Below, piece after piece: positions 1-12,239 of a DNA stretch of 64,000 bases. The notes under the pieces were generated by a model that was given only the letters and a program-made list of their open reading frames with translations, had not been told where the DNA came from and made no database searches. The number at the start of each line of letters is the position of its first letter. The first letter of the stretch is position 1. The DNA is from Quercus robur (Eukaryota; Streptophyta; Magnoliopsida; Fagales; Fagaceae), in the NCBI RefSeq assembly GCF_932294415.1, contig NC_065536.1:7500474-7564473 (forward strand). The letters are read 5' to 3'. Position numbers and translations under genes: made by a program.

Positions 1-1062
1 AATCCATCAAAAAATCAAATCAAACTTGATTTTTGGTCCAATCTAGTTGATTAGTTTGGCCTATATGTTTTTTTTATTTTTTTTTATTTAACAATCCTAA
101 GAAAAAGGGTCATTCCTTGATTCACACAAAAAATAAGAGTATGATCAATAAAGTTAGTGACTAGCCTTCTTTTTTTAGGGAGTATTGAAAACAACATTGT
201 CCCAACTACTCTACCATATTAATCTAGTAATGCATCTCATATTTTTTAAAAGGAAAAAAATGCATTTGTACCCTTTTATGTTTAGGGTAATTCACAATTT
301 TCCTCATAATCTTTGAAACCAAATAATTTCTTCTTCTATATTTTGGAAGTGAGCAAATACTCCCATTTTGTTACTCTCTCCATTAAACTTATCAGAATTT
401 TTTATTCTTAGAATTTTCCTTTGTGTGATGTCTAAAAAAGCCTAGCTAATAACAAAACCCCAAAATACCCCCATAACAAAACCCTAGTAAATTTTGAATA
501 ATAAAAAAAAAATATATATATATATATATATATTAATGTGCTTGGGTATAATTATCCCAAATGCAGTGGGTGCTGATATGGTGGGATGATGTGATATAAT
601 CCCACAACCACATGTTCTTGCGCGATTGACTTCTCAAAAAAAAAAATTTTGGGATTTTAATTGGCAACTCACGCAAAAGATTGCCTAGAATCTATGTGAT
701 CAAATTTTTTGTAACTTTACAAATCTATGTTAATGATTAATAAATAAATTATAGTGGAAATTATATTATTTGGACTATTGAGATAAAATTATTCCTTTTA
801 TAAATTTATAAAAATTAGAGTCACCAACTTTTTTTTTATTGTTGAAATTCATATATAACTTTTTCTACAAAATGAACTTTCTATATTATCAATAAATTAC
901 AAATAATAATATGATATCTTATCAATATATATATATATATATATATATATTAAATCAAGTCTCATACTCACAATCCTGTTCATGAATACATTATTTTGTT
1001 TGAATTTAACTTATTAAGCCTAAAGTTGGGCTTGAACTTGCCTCCTTTGCTAACTAGACAAA
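1..1062. repeat. Dispersed AT-rich repeat, copy 1 (second copy at 37967-38978)
   Basis: The window opens inside a repeat whose other copy lies about 38 kb downstream in the same orientation. Long stretches match nearly base for base, for example the start (nt 2-60 versus 37967-38030), the block around 180-260 (versus 38150-38230), and the end around 1015-1062 (versus 38930-38978). The middle is interrupted by indels and (AT)n runs. No ORF or transposase motif is visible. The left edge lies outside the window, so the type of element is unknown. Confidence 0.75.
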
Positions 1063-2049
1063 CATAAAGTTTTTTTTTTCTTTTAAACTTGGCTCATTTA
1101 CATGTACTGGCTTGGGAGACACGTGAGCATGTGCTGCCTACTGAGTGAGAAAATTGAGATAAAAATCTATTTGAAAAGCATGAAACCATGTAAATAAAAT
1201 ATGCATGTCATATAATGTTAATCTCATTTGTATAAGAATTTTGATTGCATAAAGTTAGGGTAGCTATTTCACATATAAATATCTATTTTACTATAAGAGT
1301 TTCTTCATACCTAATTGTTGAAAGCAATATCCACTTACTAAAAACTTCTGAAAATGTTGACGAATATCATTATTTTCCAACAATAATCAACTAAGTTTTG
1401 CTAAAACATTGTCACAATATTTAATTTTTTGCAATAAATTAATAGTGTCATATGCTACAATTGAAGCTCTTCGTCCAATACCTGCAAGCATCCACAATGA
1501 AAATTTTGTTATATTCATACTCCCTTGTTTATTTTTTACATTTTATGAGCATAGGAGTGATGTTTAGTTTACTTAGTTTTTAACAAATACTCATTTTAAG
1601 CAAGAAAAGAAATTAAAATAAATAAATAACAAAGGCAGTGTCATCGAATTTTCTATTAGCAAAAATCATATGTCTAGAAGATTAAATCTAACAAACCTAT
1701 ATTCTTTAGGTGACATATAAAATATCCTATTTCACAATTCCAACTTTCCAAGCATTACCACCACCTTAAACTCAAAATATAGGAAGAAAATTTATGGGAT
1801 ATTAAAATTTATTGGGTGTATTTTTGACATTATAAAATGAAATATTTTATGAATTATAAGATTTCAATAGGGTTTAATGGAGAGAGTAAAGTGTGAGGTA
1901 TTTGCTTGTTTCCAAAATATTAAGGGAAGATTGCTTGATTTTAAAGTGTTGGGGGGGGGGGGGGGGGGGTTTGGAATTGTGAACTATCCAAAACGTAAAA
2001 GATGAAAAGTGTTTTTTTCCTAAGTTTGTTTGTTTGATTTTTGGGAATC

Positions 2050-2087
<38 letters not shown>

Positions 2088-2257
2088 TGTAAAAAAACTA
2101 TGTTTTTTATTTAAAACAATGTGTTAAAAAAAGAAGAAGCAAAAATACAAAAGTTAACCCAAAAAAATTGTGTGTGAAATAGCTAATTTTAGCTCATTAA
2201 AATTGACAAAAAAATTCTAGAAATACAAAAAATAATGCCACAACATTTTCACAAGAC
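1063..2257. other. Non-coding AT-rich DNA with homopolymer runs
   Basis: I see no gene here. The stretch holds a run of 19 G (1951-1969) and about 35 T (2052-2086). Nt 1785-2010 read on the minus strand resemble nt 246-420, so part of this region is an inverted relative of the first repeat. Confidence 0.6.
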
Positions 2258-2262
2258 CTTTA

Positions 2263-3267
2263 TGTTAGGACATATGTGATTCACTTGTTAGGAACATATG
2301 TCACTATTTTATGTAATTGGCTAATCCTTTGACAAAACGCACTTTACTTGTAATTTGGTAGATCTAGGATGTGTTTAATACTTCAAGAAACTGTGTTTCA
2401 ATATCAAGTGTTAAAGCCATGTAAGTCTGTCCAAGAAACAAGACGAAGAAATGTTATTCATTAAAGCTCGATAGCTAGCTATCTATTGAGACCTATAGAG
2501 CTGTTGAAGCACGTGGCTCGATAGCAGCTCGACAGATAGGGTATCTATCGAGGTTTATGAAAAACAGAATTTCAATTCTGTTTTGACTCCAATTCATGAT
2601 TACATGCTTAGGCTTTCTTTTCTCACAACCCTAGACATATAAAAAGATTATTTTAAGGGTCATTAAAGAGTTCACAAGTTGCACAATAGTTGAACAAAGT
2701 TTGTTCAAGCAAATTGTGACCGGAGATAGAATTTGCCCTAGTTCATCATTCTTGTGAAGAAGTTGCTGTGTTTGTACACCGTAGGGTTTTGTGACCAAGC
2801 ATCTTCTTGATCTTCATCATGGATGAAATAAAGAACTTTACAGCTAACAATCTTCTCTAGTTGGTGATCAAAGTATTGGGATCCACACAATTGGTTAGTC
2901 ACGTACTGGGAGCCGTGCATCAAAAAGAGAAATTGTCACTACAAAACAAGTCCAATTAGGTATTGGGGTAAGGGTTCAACTGTAAGTTGGTATAAGGTAC
3001 TGGGATTCCTTTATTTGTAACCGTTTGTTGTGATAATAGTAGAATTTCTGGAGTGGTGGCCTTAAAATCACCCGGTGGGGTTTTTGCCATGTTTGTTTTC
3101 TCCATTCATAAACAAATCACTGTGTCAATTTAATTTCCATTGTACTTAGTTTAATTGGTGATTTTTTTATGCTACCACGCATTTGCATGTTAATTTGATT
3201 AATTAATAAACTTGGCTAATTAATCAATTAATTCATCACAAGAGATCAATAAGTTTTTGGCCTATCA
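2263..3267 (+). repeat. E1 left LTR (1005 bp)
   Basis: It runs from TG to CA. A TATA box (TATAAAAA, 2638-2645) lies downstream of clustered CTCGATAG/CTATCGAG dyads (2467-2490 and 2528-2552), consistent with a U3 promoter. Compared with the right LTR it contains an extra 325 bp (2746-3070). Confidence 0.88.
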
Positions 3268-3269
3268 AG

Positions 3270-3281
3270 TGGTATCAGAGC
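3270..3281 (+). other. E1 primer-binding site (initiator tRNA-Met type)
   Basis: TGGTATCAGAGC lies two bases after the left LTR. It is the canonical plant Copia primer site complementary to the 3' end of initiator tRNA-Met. The same motif occurs in E2 at 50642-50653. Confidence 0.93.
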
Positions 3282-3340
3282 ATGCACACTTTAATTGGGT
3301 TTTAATCTTTGTTGTGTTGATCCATTGACAATTGTTTGTC

Positions 3341-5044
3341 ATGGATAGAGGACAGTCTTTAATCATACTTCTTTTATTTGATGGCACTAACAATGCATAC
3401 TGGAAAATACGCATGAGAGTTTTCTTACAGTCTCTAGATTAGAAGGTGTGGCAAACTATTAAGATAGGCTGGACCAAGCCAAAGGAAGTGCCGGCCAACT
3501 GGGATGAAGCCAAGATCAAGGCGGCTAACTTCAACAGTAGGGCATTGAATGCCTTATTCAGTACAGTCACAAATGAGGAGTTCAAGAAGATATCCTCTAC
3601 TGAAACTGCTAAAGAGGCATGGACTATCCTCTAGACAACCTATGAGGGAACCAAGGCTGTCAAGGATTCGAAACTACAGAGGCTCGCTACAAGCTTCGAA
3701 GAGATTAAGATGGAGGAGGATGAGTCGTTCGATAAGTTCTATGCCAAGCTCAAGCACATGGTGAACTCAGCTTTCAGTCTTGGGGAAACCATTCCTGAAC
3801 CCAAGATTGTGAGAAAGGTGCTCAAATCTCTACCTGAGAGATTCCATGCCAAGATTATGGTGATTGAGGAATCAAAGGACATTGACAAGATTCTTTTGAT
3901 ATAGCTGGTTGGTAATCTACAAACTTACGAGCTAGGGTTAACAAGGATTGGTAAGTCAAGTAAGAGCAAGAGCATGGCCTTGAAGGCCAAGAGTAGAGAC
4001 ATAGATGAGTCTTCAGATGATGAAGATTCTAAGATAAAGTCCTACTTCACTAGGCAATTCAAGAAGTTCATGAAGAATGCCAATGGGAAGGGCTTCGACA
4101 AAAACCGTAGGCAATCCAATTCTTCACAATTCAAAAGTCAAGACAAAGGGAAGAAGGATGCTAAAGATAACAGTCAGTACACTGTTCCCGCAGGACCTAA
4201 GTGCTTTGGATGTCAAGGTTTCGGTCACATAAAACAGGAGTGTCCTACATATCTCAAGAGCATTGGGAAGAGCAAGGCACTCGCTGCTACTTTGAGCAAC
4301 ACTGAGCTTGAGGATGATTCCTATAATGAAGATGACGGAATCTTGAATGCCTTCACTACCACTGTCAATCCTACTGAGGGAATTGTTGAAGATGTGGATG
4401 AAGAAGAAGAATTGGTGAAGTCCAAGTTTAAGAAGATGGATGATCAAGATGATATCCATACAACCTATAAGAAATTATACAAGCTTTCTGAGAAACATGA
4501 GAAACTTTATAGGCTGACCACCAAGAAGCTCAGTGATGTGGAACTTGATCATGAAGAACTTTTCACAAAGTTTGATGAAGCTAATCAGACAATTAGAGCA
4601 TTGAGGTTCGAGAATAATTTCTTGGCTGAGAAGACCAAGAAGCTTGAAGTGGAGCTATTTCAAGTCAGAGCTCAATTGGAGAGGACTTCAAGTGCAAAAC
4701 TTAATGAGATGCTTAGTCTTCAGAAATCTGCTTCTGATCGAATAGGTTTAGGGTATGGTCTCTCTTCTTTTAATATTGCTTCTACTAGTACTACTGTTTT
4801 TGTTCCTCCTAGTAATAATGCTATTGAGAACAATAATGTTAAAATTGATATAGCTAGTGAGAATATAGACAAAGGTAAATCTATCTTTGGAGCACCCTCT
4901 AAGCAAGATAAGAAGAAAGCTAAAAACCCTAAGGCTAAGAAGACTAACTCTCAAAAGTCTAAACAAAAGAAGCAGCATCTTTGTCATCTTTGTGGAGTTG
5001 CCGGTCATACTCGACCAAATTGCTATAAGTGGTTAGCCACTTAA
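3341..5044 (+). pseudogene. E1 gag-like protein with two zinc knuckles, broken by TAG codons
   Basis: Starting at ATG 3341 (Met-Asp-Arg, aligned with the E2 start), one reading frame stays open to 5044 apart from three in-frame TAG codons (3440-3442, 3632-3634, 3902-3904). No frameshift is needed. The N-terminal half is a UBN2/DUF4219-type Copia gag region. A first CCHC knuckle (CFGCQGFGHIKQEC) begins at about codon 288. A long charged coiled-coil-like stretch follows, and a second knuckle (CHLCGVAGHTRPNC) begins near codon 548. Gag would package element RNA in cytoplasmic particles. The terminating TAA at 5042 may itself be a mutated CAA, because recognisable coding sequence seems to continue to about 5240. 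No protease follows. It is a dead copy, homologous to the intact E2 gag (50715-52685). Confidence 0.85.
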
Positions 5045-5244
5045 CAAAGGAACGGCATGATAACATCTAAAAGCCAGAATCAGCTTCAATCCTCTCTTGC
5101 TCCCTTTGGAAATCTTCTCAAAACCTTTCATGTTCCTTTCAAACTTGAACGGTTTTAATTCTTCCCCCTCACCGCTGGTTTAAGGGTACACTCAAAGGAA
5201 AGGTTCTTTTAAGGCGTGGAAGGAAAAGGGCTCTAAGTGATTCT

Positions 5245-5320
5245 ATCACTTTTCTCTTTCTCTCTTCTTGTTTTTGCTTTTGCATAACTTGTGTGTTTTG
5301 CTTTTATTTTGAGCCAGTAT

Positions 5321-5359
<39 letters not shown>

Positions 5360-6366
5360 TTGCTTTGTTTAATATGTTTTTGTTTGTTTTCAGTTTTGTT
5401 TATTTTGTTTTTTATATAAAAATAAAAATTGAAAAATCAGAAAAATACAAAAACAGTGTGTGTTATGTGTACATTGGTACTTGTGTACCTTGGATGGTCA
5501 TTGAAACAAAGTTTTCTAAACTTTGTATCTCTTGTAACTTAAATGAGCATCTCTATACACAACTAAATAAGAGAGCTTTGTGGCTCGTGCTTGTGATGAG
5601 TAAGGTTAAGTGATTTCTTGTACTTAACACTCGTATCACTCTTTTTGACGGGAATGACTAAAAAATCCTAAGAGAAAGGTATAAATAACCATCTCACCAC
5701 TGTTGCCCACCAATCATGAAATGACATTTGTGTGCTTCGGCATAGCAAAATTGGAATGTCAAAAGCTTAACATAATTAGGTATTTCTTTTCTATCTCTTA
5801 TATGTCCATGCATGATTTGCTTAAAAAGAAAAATATGCAAAGAAAAATAAGAAGCAAAAAGATCAAAATACTTTAAATATGATTACAAGCGTGTATTCTA
5901 GGAGATGTGGGAGTTAAAGGATGTACCTCGAAAGTGATAGTCCCCATCAAACAATTATGATTGTGTATGAGTTAAAGTGATTTTCTCATATCTCAAATTG
6001 TCATAACATGTATACACTTATGCAATCTTGCGATATTTTTCACACACAACACGCAATATTCTTTGCTACTCTTGATACTTGTGCAGATACAATGTGATTT
6101 GCCCATCACAAGTTTTACATGTGTTAATGTATGCTCACCAAATTGTCTTAACTTGTTTTTAAAATATAAAATTGGTTAGACTTGTTTAGTGTGTATGTGT
6201 GTTTGGGATCTATGTGCTTAAAATTGTTGTTGAGAGATGATTTTGAGAGTTTAAAATGTTGATTGGATCCTTAGTTAAGTTGTGTGCTTGATTGCATTAA
6301 TATTTGTGTTTTTTCCTTTCTTGAAAAACTGATTTTAAGCAATCTTGACACCTCCTCAAAACCTGG
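5245..6366 (+). other. E1 spacer between gag and the ORF2 leader
   Basis: This is non-coding AT-rich internal sequence with poly(T) at about 5322-5356. Short ORFs here show no family motif. It corresponds in position to the E2 spacer 52686-53720. Confidence 0.6.
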
Positions 6367-6616
6367 CTATCTATCGAGCTTTTAAACTGTTTCTTATCAT
6401 AATCTCAACACTTCCTCGACAGCTAGGTGGATTGATCGAGAAAGTTCTTGGATCCTTGATAGCCTCTCGACAGCTGGTGGATCGATTGAGCTTCTTTTCT
6501 TGTGTCTTTGCCATGTACCTTGACACCTTCTCGACAACTGCATCTGTTGAAGTTGTTTTTCTTGACACCTTCCTTGACAGATGGCTCAACACCTCTCGAC
6601 ACTTATATCTGTCGAG
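6367..6616 (+). promoter_or_regulatory. E1 internal dyad-motif array upstream of ORF2
   Basis: A run of CTCGACAG / CTGTCGAG-like words sits here, several paired as imperfect dyads of 22-25 bp: 6367-6378, 6415-6424, 6466-6490, 6530-6550 and 6595-6616. The same words form dyads in the E1 LTR upstream of its TATA box (2467-2552; right LTR about 9123-9210). A pyrimidine-rich leader and an intron follow. The likely role is a promoter or enhancer for ORF2; this is inference. Confidence 0.55.
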
Positions 6617-6776
6617 ATTTACTGACCTTCTATGTAAAGGTCCAGCGCGATCCAATTCTCATTTCTCTCGATCTCTCTCTCGATAGCTTCGTGATCTCTC
6701 CTTCCAAACCTCTCTCACTCACTCCAAACTTCTTCCTCAAGGTTTCTTCAAGCTTTTACCAGTTTTTCTTCACTTG

Positions 6777-7163
6777 GTAAGCTTCAAATCTCTCATTTTC
6801 CTGCATTTTCGTATTTTGAAACCTAGGTTTTCGGGTTTTTGAAAAATTTCGAGGTTTTTCAAAATTGATGAAGTTTTGGTGAAATTTTTGAGTTGGGATT
6901 TGCTTATGTGATCTTAAAACTTCATGCATTGCATCTCATGTGCATTATAACAGTATTATCATGCATTTAGATGGGTGCAAATTGATTGTGTACTGGTAGG
7001 ATTGGATTAGACTAAGCCCATGATGCAATTTCTTTTGCATGTCATATGTTCATGCATTCTCCATGCATACGTGCTCCTTTTTTCAATATACTTGCTATAT
7101 TTGAATTGTGTTGGGACTTTTTTGATTGTCTCTTTCTCTCCCTTTCTTTTCTATTTACGTTAG
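6777..7163 (+). other. Predicted leader intron of E1 ORF2
   Basis: A GT donor (6777, G|GTAAGC) follows a CT-rich leader, and an AG acceptor ends at 7163, eight bases before the ORF2 ATG (7172). E2 has the same arrangement (54148-54769). Splicing is predicted from the consensus and from conservation of position only. Confidence 0.55.
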
Positions 7164-7171
7164 TCGTGTCT

Positions 7172-8356
7172 ATGGAACCTAAGTGTAAGTCAGCTCTGTC
7201 CTGGAACCCTCTTCGTTCTAGGGCATCGTCTTCGTCTTCTGATCCTACTCCTTCTCATATTCAGTTCCGTGATGAGGATGCCCGAAAGGACTTCTCGGAG
7301 AACTTTTCTTGACGAGGTGTTCATTCGGAATGCCGAGTCATTTTGGCGGACTTTGCCAACACTGACCTACCCAATGTCATTCGCAATCGGGGTTGGGAGT
7401 CACAGTGTGACATCCCGGTTACATGTCCATCTATGCTGATTTAGAAGTTTTACTTCAACATGCATGGATTAGATTATTCAGTACCTCTCTTTTCTACTCG
7501 CATTCGAGGTACGCGTATTGTTGTCACACCACAGCTTGTTACGGATGTGCTTCGTGTTCTGAGGGTAAAGCATCTTGACTACCTCGGATGTGAGCATCTG
7601 AGAACTATGTCCAAAGACGAGATGATTTCTGCATTCTACGAGCGCCCTTCTGATTAGGGTGATCATCAGTTTACACCATGTAAGGCCTTTGCTAAAGGTC
7701 CTAGATTCATGAACATGGTAATGACTTTTGTTTTGCACCCATTCTCTCACTACAACTCTATCACAGAGTCTCGTACTCGATTTTTATTGTCTCTTCTTGA
7801 GTATCTTACTATTGATTTTCCTTCACATTTCATTCTTTCTCTTATAGATGTGTGTAGGGATACGTCTACTCGTGATAAGCTCATTTTCCCTTTGGCTATC
7901 ATGCGGATTTTATGCCATTTTTCTGTTTCTTTTCCCTCTTCCGGCCATTTTTCTGTCATGTGTACCATAGACGCCGCTATCGTTAAACGGAGCGAGGCGC
8001 AGTTTAGGTCACGGCAGTCAGATTCAACAGTTCCTCCCTCCCATTCGGCTCCATCTTGTTCTGCTCCATCCACATCCGCTCCCTCCTCTTCTACGAGCGA
8101 TGTGTCACTTAGAGACATCATGGCACAGTTGCAGCGCATGGATGCTTGCCTTGATACACTCTCTACAGAGTTGTATTAGGTGAACATTCGTGTCGATAGT
8201 ATTGCACGGCGGCAGGTGATCATAGGTGGCTTTGCTCTTGAGGCTTCTCCTCCACCTCCTCTAGTGGCTTCTGATTCTAAAGATGAGGATGATGATGATG
8301 CTTCTAATGATGATGATGATGGAGATATTAGCTCTACCGATGAGATGTCTACTTGA
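7172..8356 (+). pseudogene. E1 ORF2: putative plant transposon protein domain, with stops
   Basis: One frame of 395 codons runs from ATG 7172 to TGA 8354-8356. It is interrupted by TGA (7310) and TAG (7442, 7655, 8177), without frameshifts. I recognise the central part as the putative plant transposon protein family (a PF20167-like domain). It is followed by a Ser/Pro-rich linker, a short helical segment and an Asp-rich tail encoded by GAT repeats near 8281-8330. The biochemical role of the family is not known to me, and no catalytic motif is evident. A GTGACAAAAAAGGGG tract follows within 50 bp, as after E2 ORF2. The Gln/Trp/Arg-to-stop pattern suggests mainly C-to-T or G-to-A decay. Confidence 0.75.
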
Positions 8357-8919
8357 CACTCTTACCCTTTGTCACTCGTGACAAAAAAGGGGAGTAGTTT
8401 TGGATATGAGAGTAGTCATTCTTAGGAGGAGAGTTAATATAGGACATTTTTGTTAGGGGGAGTGTTGATATTTTTGAGGGATGTAGTGAGGATTATATAT
8501 ATCTTTTTCTTTTTTTTATTTTAGATACATTTATTCTTGTACATGGGTCTTGTAACCATTATTGACATACATTGTACTTATCTCCTTTATATATATTGAT
8601 GTATTGTTTCTTTCACCTACCCTTGCATGTGTTGTTTCTTTTCTTTCTTTATACACATGGTTCTTATTACTTGTATGCAATCTATTTATTTATGTTTCAT
8701 ACAAAGATGCCTTGATGAGTTTTGTTTAAAGTGTTTCAGAAATACAAGTTGTCAAAGTCTACTCGCTATAAACTCTCTTCTTGCAAAGTTTTTCAAGAGT
8801 TTGTGTTATGATAGATTTTATTGTATTCAACAAGTGAATATGAGTTGAGTGATTTATGATTTCTCTCATATGTTTATTTGTTTGTTTTGATTTTGTCACG
8901 GATTGCCAAAATAGGAGAT
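8357..8919 (+). other. E1 3' untranslated region and polypurine tract
   Basis: This holds two PPT-like purine tracts (near 8380 and 8454) and the functional-position PPT AAAATAGGAGAT immediately before the right LTR. The sequence TTTTGTCACGGATTGCC just upstream is nearly shared with E2 (about 56711-56728). There is no ORF of note. Confidence 0.65.
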
Positions 8920-9598
8920 TGTTAGGACATATGTAATTCACTTGTTAGGAACATATGTCACTATTTTATGTAATTGGCTAATCTTTTGACAAAATGCACT
9001 TTACTTGTAATTGGGTAGATTTATGATATGTTTAATACTTTAAGAAACTGTGTTTCAAGATCAAGTATTAAAGCCATGCAAATCTGTCCAATAAACAAGA
9101 TGAAAAGCGTTATTCATTAAAGATCGACAGCTAGCTATCTATCGAGACCTATAGAGCTGTTGAAGCCCATGGCTCGACAGCAGCTCGACAGATAGGGTAT
9201 CTGTCGAGGTTTATGAAAAACAGAATTCGAGTTCTGTTTTGTCTCCAATCTGTGATTATGTGTTTGGACTTTCTTTTCTCACAACCCTAGACATATAAAA
9301 GGATTATTTTAAGGGCCATCAAAGAGTTCACAAATTGCACAAGTGTTGAGCAAAGTTCGTTCAAGAAAATTGTGACCGGAGATAGAATTTGCCTTAGTTC
9401 ACCCGGTGGGGTTTTTGCCGTGTTAGTTTTCCCCATTCATAAACAAATCACCGTGTTAATATAATTTCCGCTACACTTAGTTCAATTGGTGATTTGTTTG
9501 TGCTACCACACATTTGCATGTTAATTTGATTAATTAATAAACTTGGTTAATTAATCAATTAATTCATCACAAGGGGTCAATACGTTTTTGGCCTATCA
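8920..9598 (+). repeat. E1 right LTR (679 bp, internally deleted)
   Basis: It matches the left LTR apart from base changes and a missing segment corresponding to 2746-3070. The junction lies at the shared trinucleotide TCA (near 9399-9401), consistent with a microhomology deletion. The TATA box is at 9294-9300. It ends at CA 9598, followed by the TSD CTTTA. Confidence 0.87.
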
Positions 9599-9650
9599 CT
9601 TTATTTTTTGCTATAGCTAATTCCAGTATGATATTTTTATTATTTTATTT

Positions 9651-9832
9651 ATGAGAGGTGCTACGTCCACAAAATTTTCACAACAAATCATAGTGGTTAG
9701 TTGTTATTGGTTCAAATTTGAACCTAACACTAAAATTACTTTTTTGCCCCAACAATAACAACAATTAACAACTTGCTACTTAGAATTTGTTGTAAAAATG
9801 TTGTGAATATATCATATCTCTTTATTTTAACG
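9651..9832. mobile_element. MITE-like element, copy 1
   Basis: This unit of about 180 bp has terminal inverted similarity: the start GAGGTGCTACGTCCACAA roughly matches the reverse complement of the end. It recurs at 23651-23838 with the same interior, including GTTAGTTGTTATTGGTTC. It is non-coding. The transposase superfamily is not assigned because the target duplication is short and ambiguous. Confidence 0.65.
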
Positions 9833-11060
9833 TGTAAGGAACTAACACCTCAAAAATTGAGAAAATATTGTGATAATTTTTTTGTGACAATATTTTACTA
9901 TTTTAAAATTAAAAAAATACCATGGTAGCTCATATATATTAGATATATAGTTTCAAACCAAATTGGGTATTTATAAAGACAAAAAATAAAACGATGTAAA
10001 AAAAAAAAGTGTCAAACTTGGGCATTTAAAAAGACAAAAAAAGAAAAGAAAAAAAGAGGCAGAATAAAAGTGTCAAACGGTGAGTGAGAAATTGCTGTGG
10101 TTAACCTATTGGCTCTTTTTATATACTAGTTTGGGTAGGATGTGCAAGGCACATGCTGTCCCTTGAGTGAGAAATTTAATATAGAAATAGTGTAACAATG
10201 ATTTTTGGCTCACAAAAATTGATTAAACCAAAAAAGTTTAGAGACATAACAAAATATCATAATATTTTTACAATAACTTTATTTTTGTTGTGGTAGGTCT
10301 CGATCTGATTGTTTATTATTTTATGGTGATCTATAAGAAACTTACACTTTGGCAGTTGTGAAGTATAGTCTGACACATGATAACAACAAAATTTCATTAT
10401 ATTTTCACATTATCTTTATTTTCAGTTGTGGCGGGTCCTAGTATAATATTATTTTATTTTGACCTATAAAGAACTTACTCCTCAACAATTGTGAAAATAT
10501 TGTTACAACAACAAAATGTCATATTTTCACAATACCTTTATTTTAACTTGTGGTAGGTCCTGGTATAATATTATTTTATTTTATTTTGATTTATAAAGCA
10601 ACTGATACCTTAACAGTTGTAAAAATATTGTGACAATAACAAAACCATCATCCACTCTCTTCCTTCTTCCTCGAGAAAAAAATAAAAATAAAAACTGAAA
10701 TTCACAACAACAATGCCTATGTGTATTTGCACAAGTACTATAGCTAAAATGTATTTTGCACAATAAATGCATAAGTTGATGTGGGTGACTTTTGGGGTTG
10801 AATGGCAAAATTGGCTCTTATACCATTTTACATGAGCTAATACGAATGCTCTATGAAACTGAAGATGTTCACAAGTTTCTTACACCTAATTATAAAAGTA
10901 CTATAATAATAAAATGTCACATTTTCACAATACATTTATTTTAAGTTGAACACGTTCTAGTATGATATTGTGACAATACCAAAATGTCATTATTTTTGCT
11001 CAAGAGTTTTATTTTTAGTTTTTGTTGGTCTTAGTATGATAGTTTATTATTTTATTATAT
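9833..11060. repeat. Degenerate tandem repeats of roughly 120 bp
   Basis: The phrase 'acaacaaaatgtcat...ttttcacaataccttta...gtaggtcctagtataat' recurs with drift near 10250, 10385, 10505 and 10620, and again near 10900-11040. No gene is visible. ORFs in this block are short and without motifs. Confidence 0.5.
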
Positions 11061-12239
11061 AGAAAATTCCACACAACTACCTTGAGGTTTAGACTAATAT
11101 CAGCTTGGTCCAAGACTCCTTAAAACTAATCAACCTAGTCCTTAAAAGACAATTTTGTACCTAAATAGCTAAACACCGTTACTTTCTCTTCTCCCTCTCT
11201 TCTTTTCTATCTCACTCTCTCACTAAACCCATAACCCACTCTCTTGGTAGTGACAAGTTGAAGCCCAGGCCATATGGAGATCTTTGGCTGGTAAAGGTAA
11301 GGAAAAAGAATGTGATCCAAATTACGTCCATATTTTTTCATCTTTCTATACATTTGGCTAAGAAAAGAAAGTAAATATGCTCAAATTCCATAAAAACAAA
11401 GCTAGAAGGTCTAAAGCTATGAGCAAGAAAAAGATTTGGACAACCAAAGTGGATGCAGTTTGGCTAGCGATGCGGTGCTAGTTGATTAGGCAAGACAACC
11501 AGCAAAGATGGTTAGTGGTGACCAAACATAATGTTTCAACTTTCAACTGGTTGTTAGGTTCAGATGATTTGGGTATGGGTTTGAAAAATTGGATTTTGGG
11601 TATACTGTTCATAGATCTATGGGTTTGCTTTCTAATTTGGGTTTTGGGGTTTCTAGTAAATTATGGTTGAATGGATTTTAGGTATACTGTTCCGTTTTTT
11701 TTTTTTTTTTTTTTTTGTTGCTGCACAGTTTTTTTTTTTTGGCTGCATTGGGTCAGAGGTGGTGGCAACTATGGGTTGTTACTGATGTTACTATTTTTGA
11801 GTTGGGTGCCCAACACCTTCCCATCTCTATACCTAAACTCCGAACATGTGCTTTAGTAAAGATCAGTCATTCCATGAAGAGTACTATATTTATGCTTCCT
11901 AGACCTAATCTAGGTGGCAATTACATTTCTCCACTATGGCCCACCCTAGACTAAGGCGTACTCCCCCATAACTACGAGGTATGACACCATGCACGTTGCG
12001 GGCGCTTGCGCCCACACACACTTATGACACATTTCTTATCGTTTCACTTTTGGGCCGATTCGTTTATGACTCAAACCCAACCCTAACTTGCAAAAACCCA
12101 TATTGTGTTCGTGTCATGTTCACGAGTTGGGTCAAACACTAACACCCCTAGTTTTGGCATGTGTGAACTATGTTTTGTCAAAAAGACTCGTGGTACCATT
12201 ACATCCATCATCCAGTTGTGAGAATCCAATTTTGGTTCA
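11061..12239. other. Intergenic DNA without a supported gene
   Basis: Two T-runs (around 11694-11716 and 11730-11740) and a more GC-rich patch near 11940-12150 are visible. Small ORFs here look like chance. Confidence 0.5.

Larger units (their letters stand above)
2263..9598 (+). mobile_element. E1: non-autonomous LTR retrotransposon with gag + ORF2, no pol
   Basis: The LTRs (2263-3267 and 8920-9598) begin TGTTAGG and end CTATCA. They are flanked by the 5-bp target duplication CTTTA (2258-2262 and 9599-9603). A primer-binding site for initiator tRNA-Met follows the left LTR, and a purine tract (AAAATAGGAGAT) precedes the right one. Between them lie a Copia-type gag relative (3341-5044) and a second ORF (7172-8356) of the putative plant transposon protein type. 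No protease, integrase, reverse transcriptase or RNase H motif is visible in the 5.6-kb interior, so the element must have depended on enzymes supplied in trans. Both ORFs carry premature stops and the LTRs have diverged, so it is an old copy. The layout matches E2 (49528-57851). Confidence 0.88.

Noticed and set aside
7750-8139. 129-codon minus-strand ORF
   Set aside because: Shadow of E1 ORF2; no independent motif.
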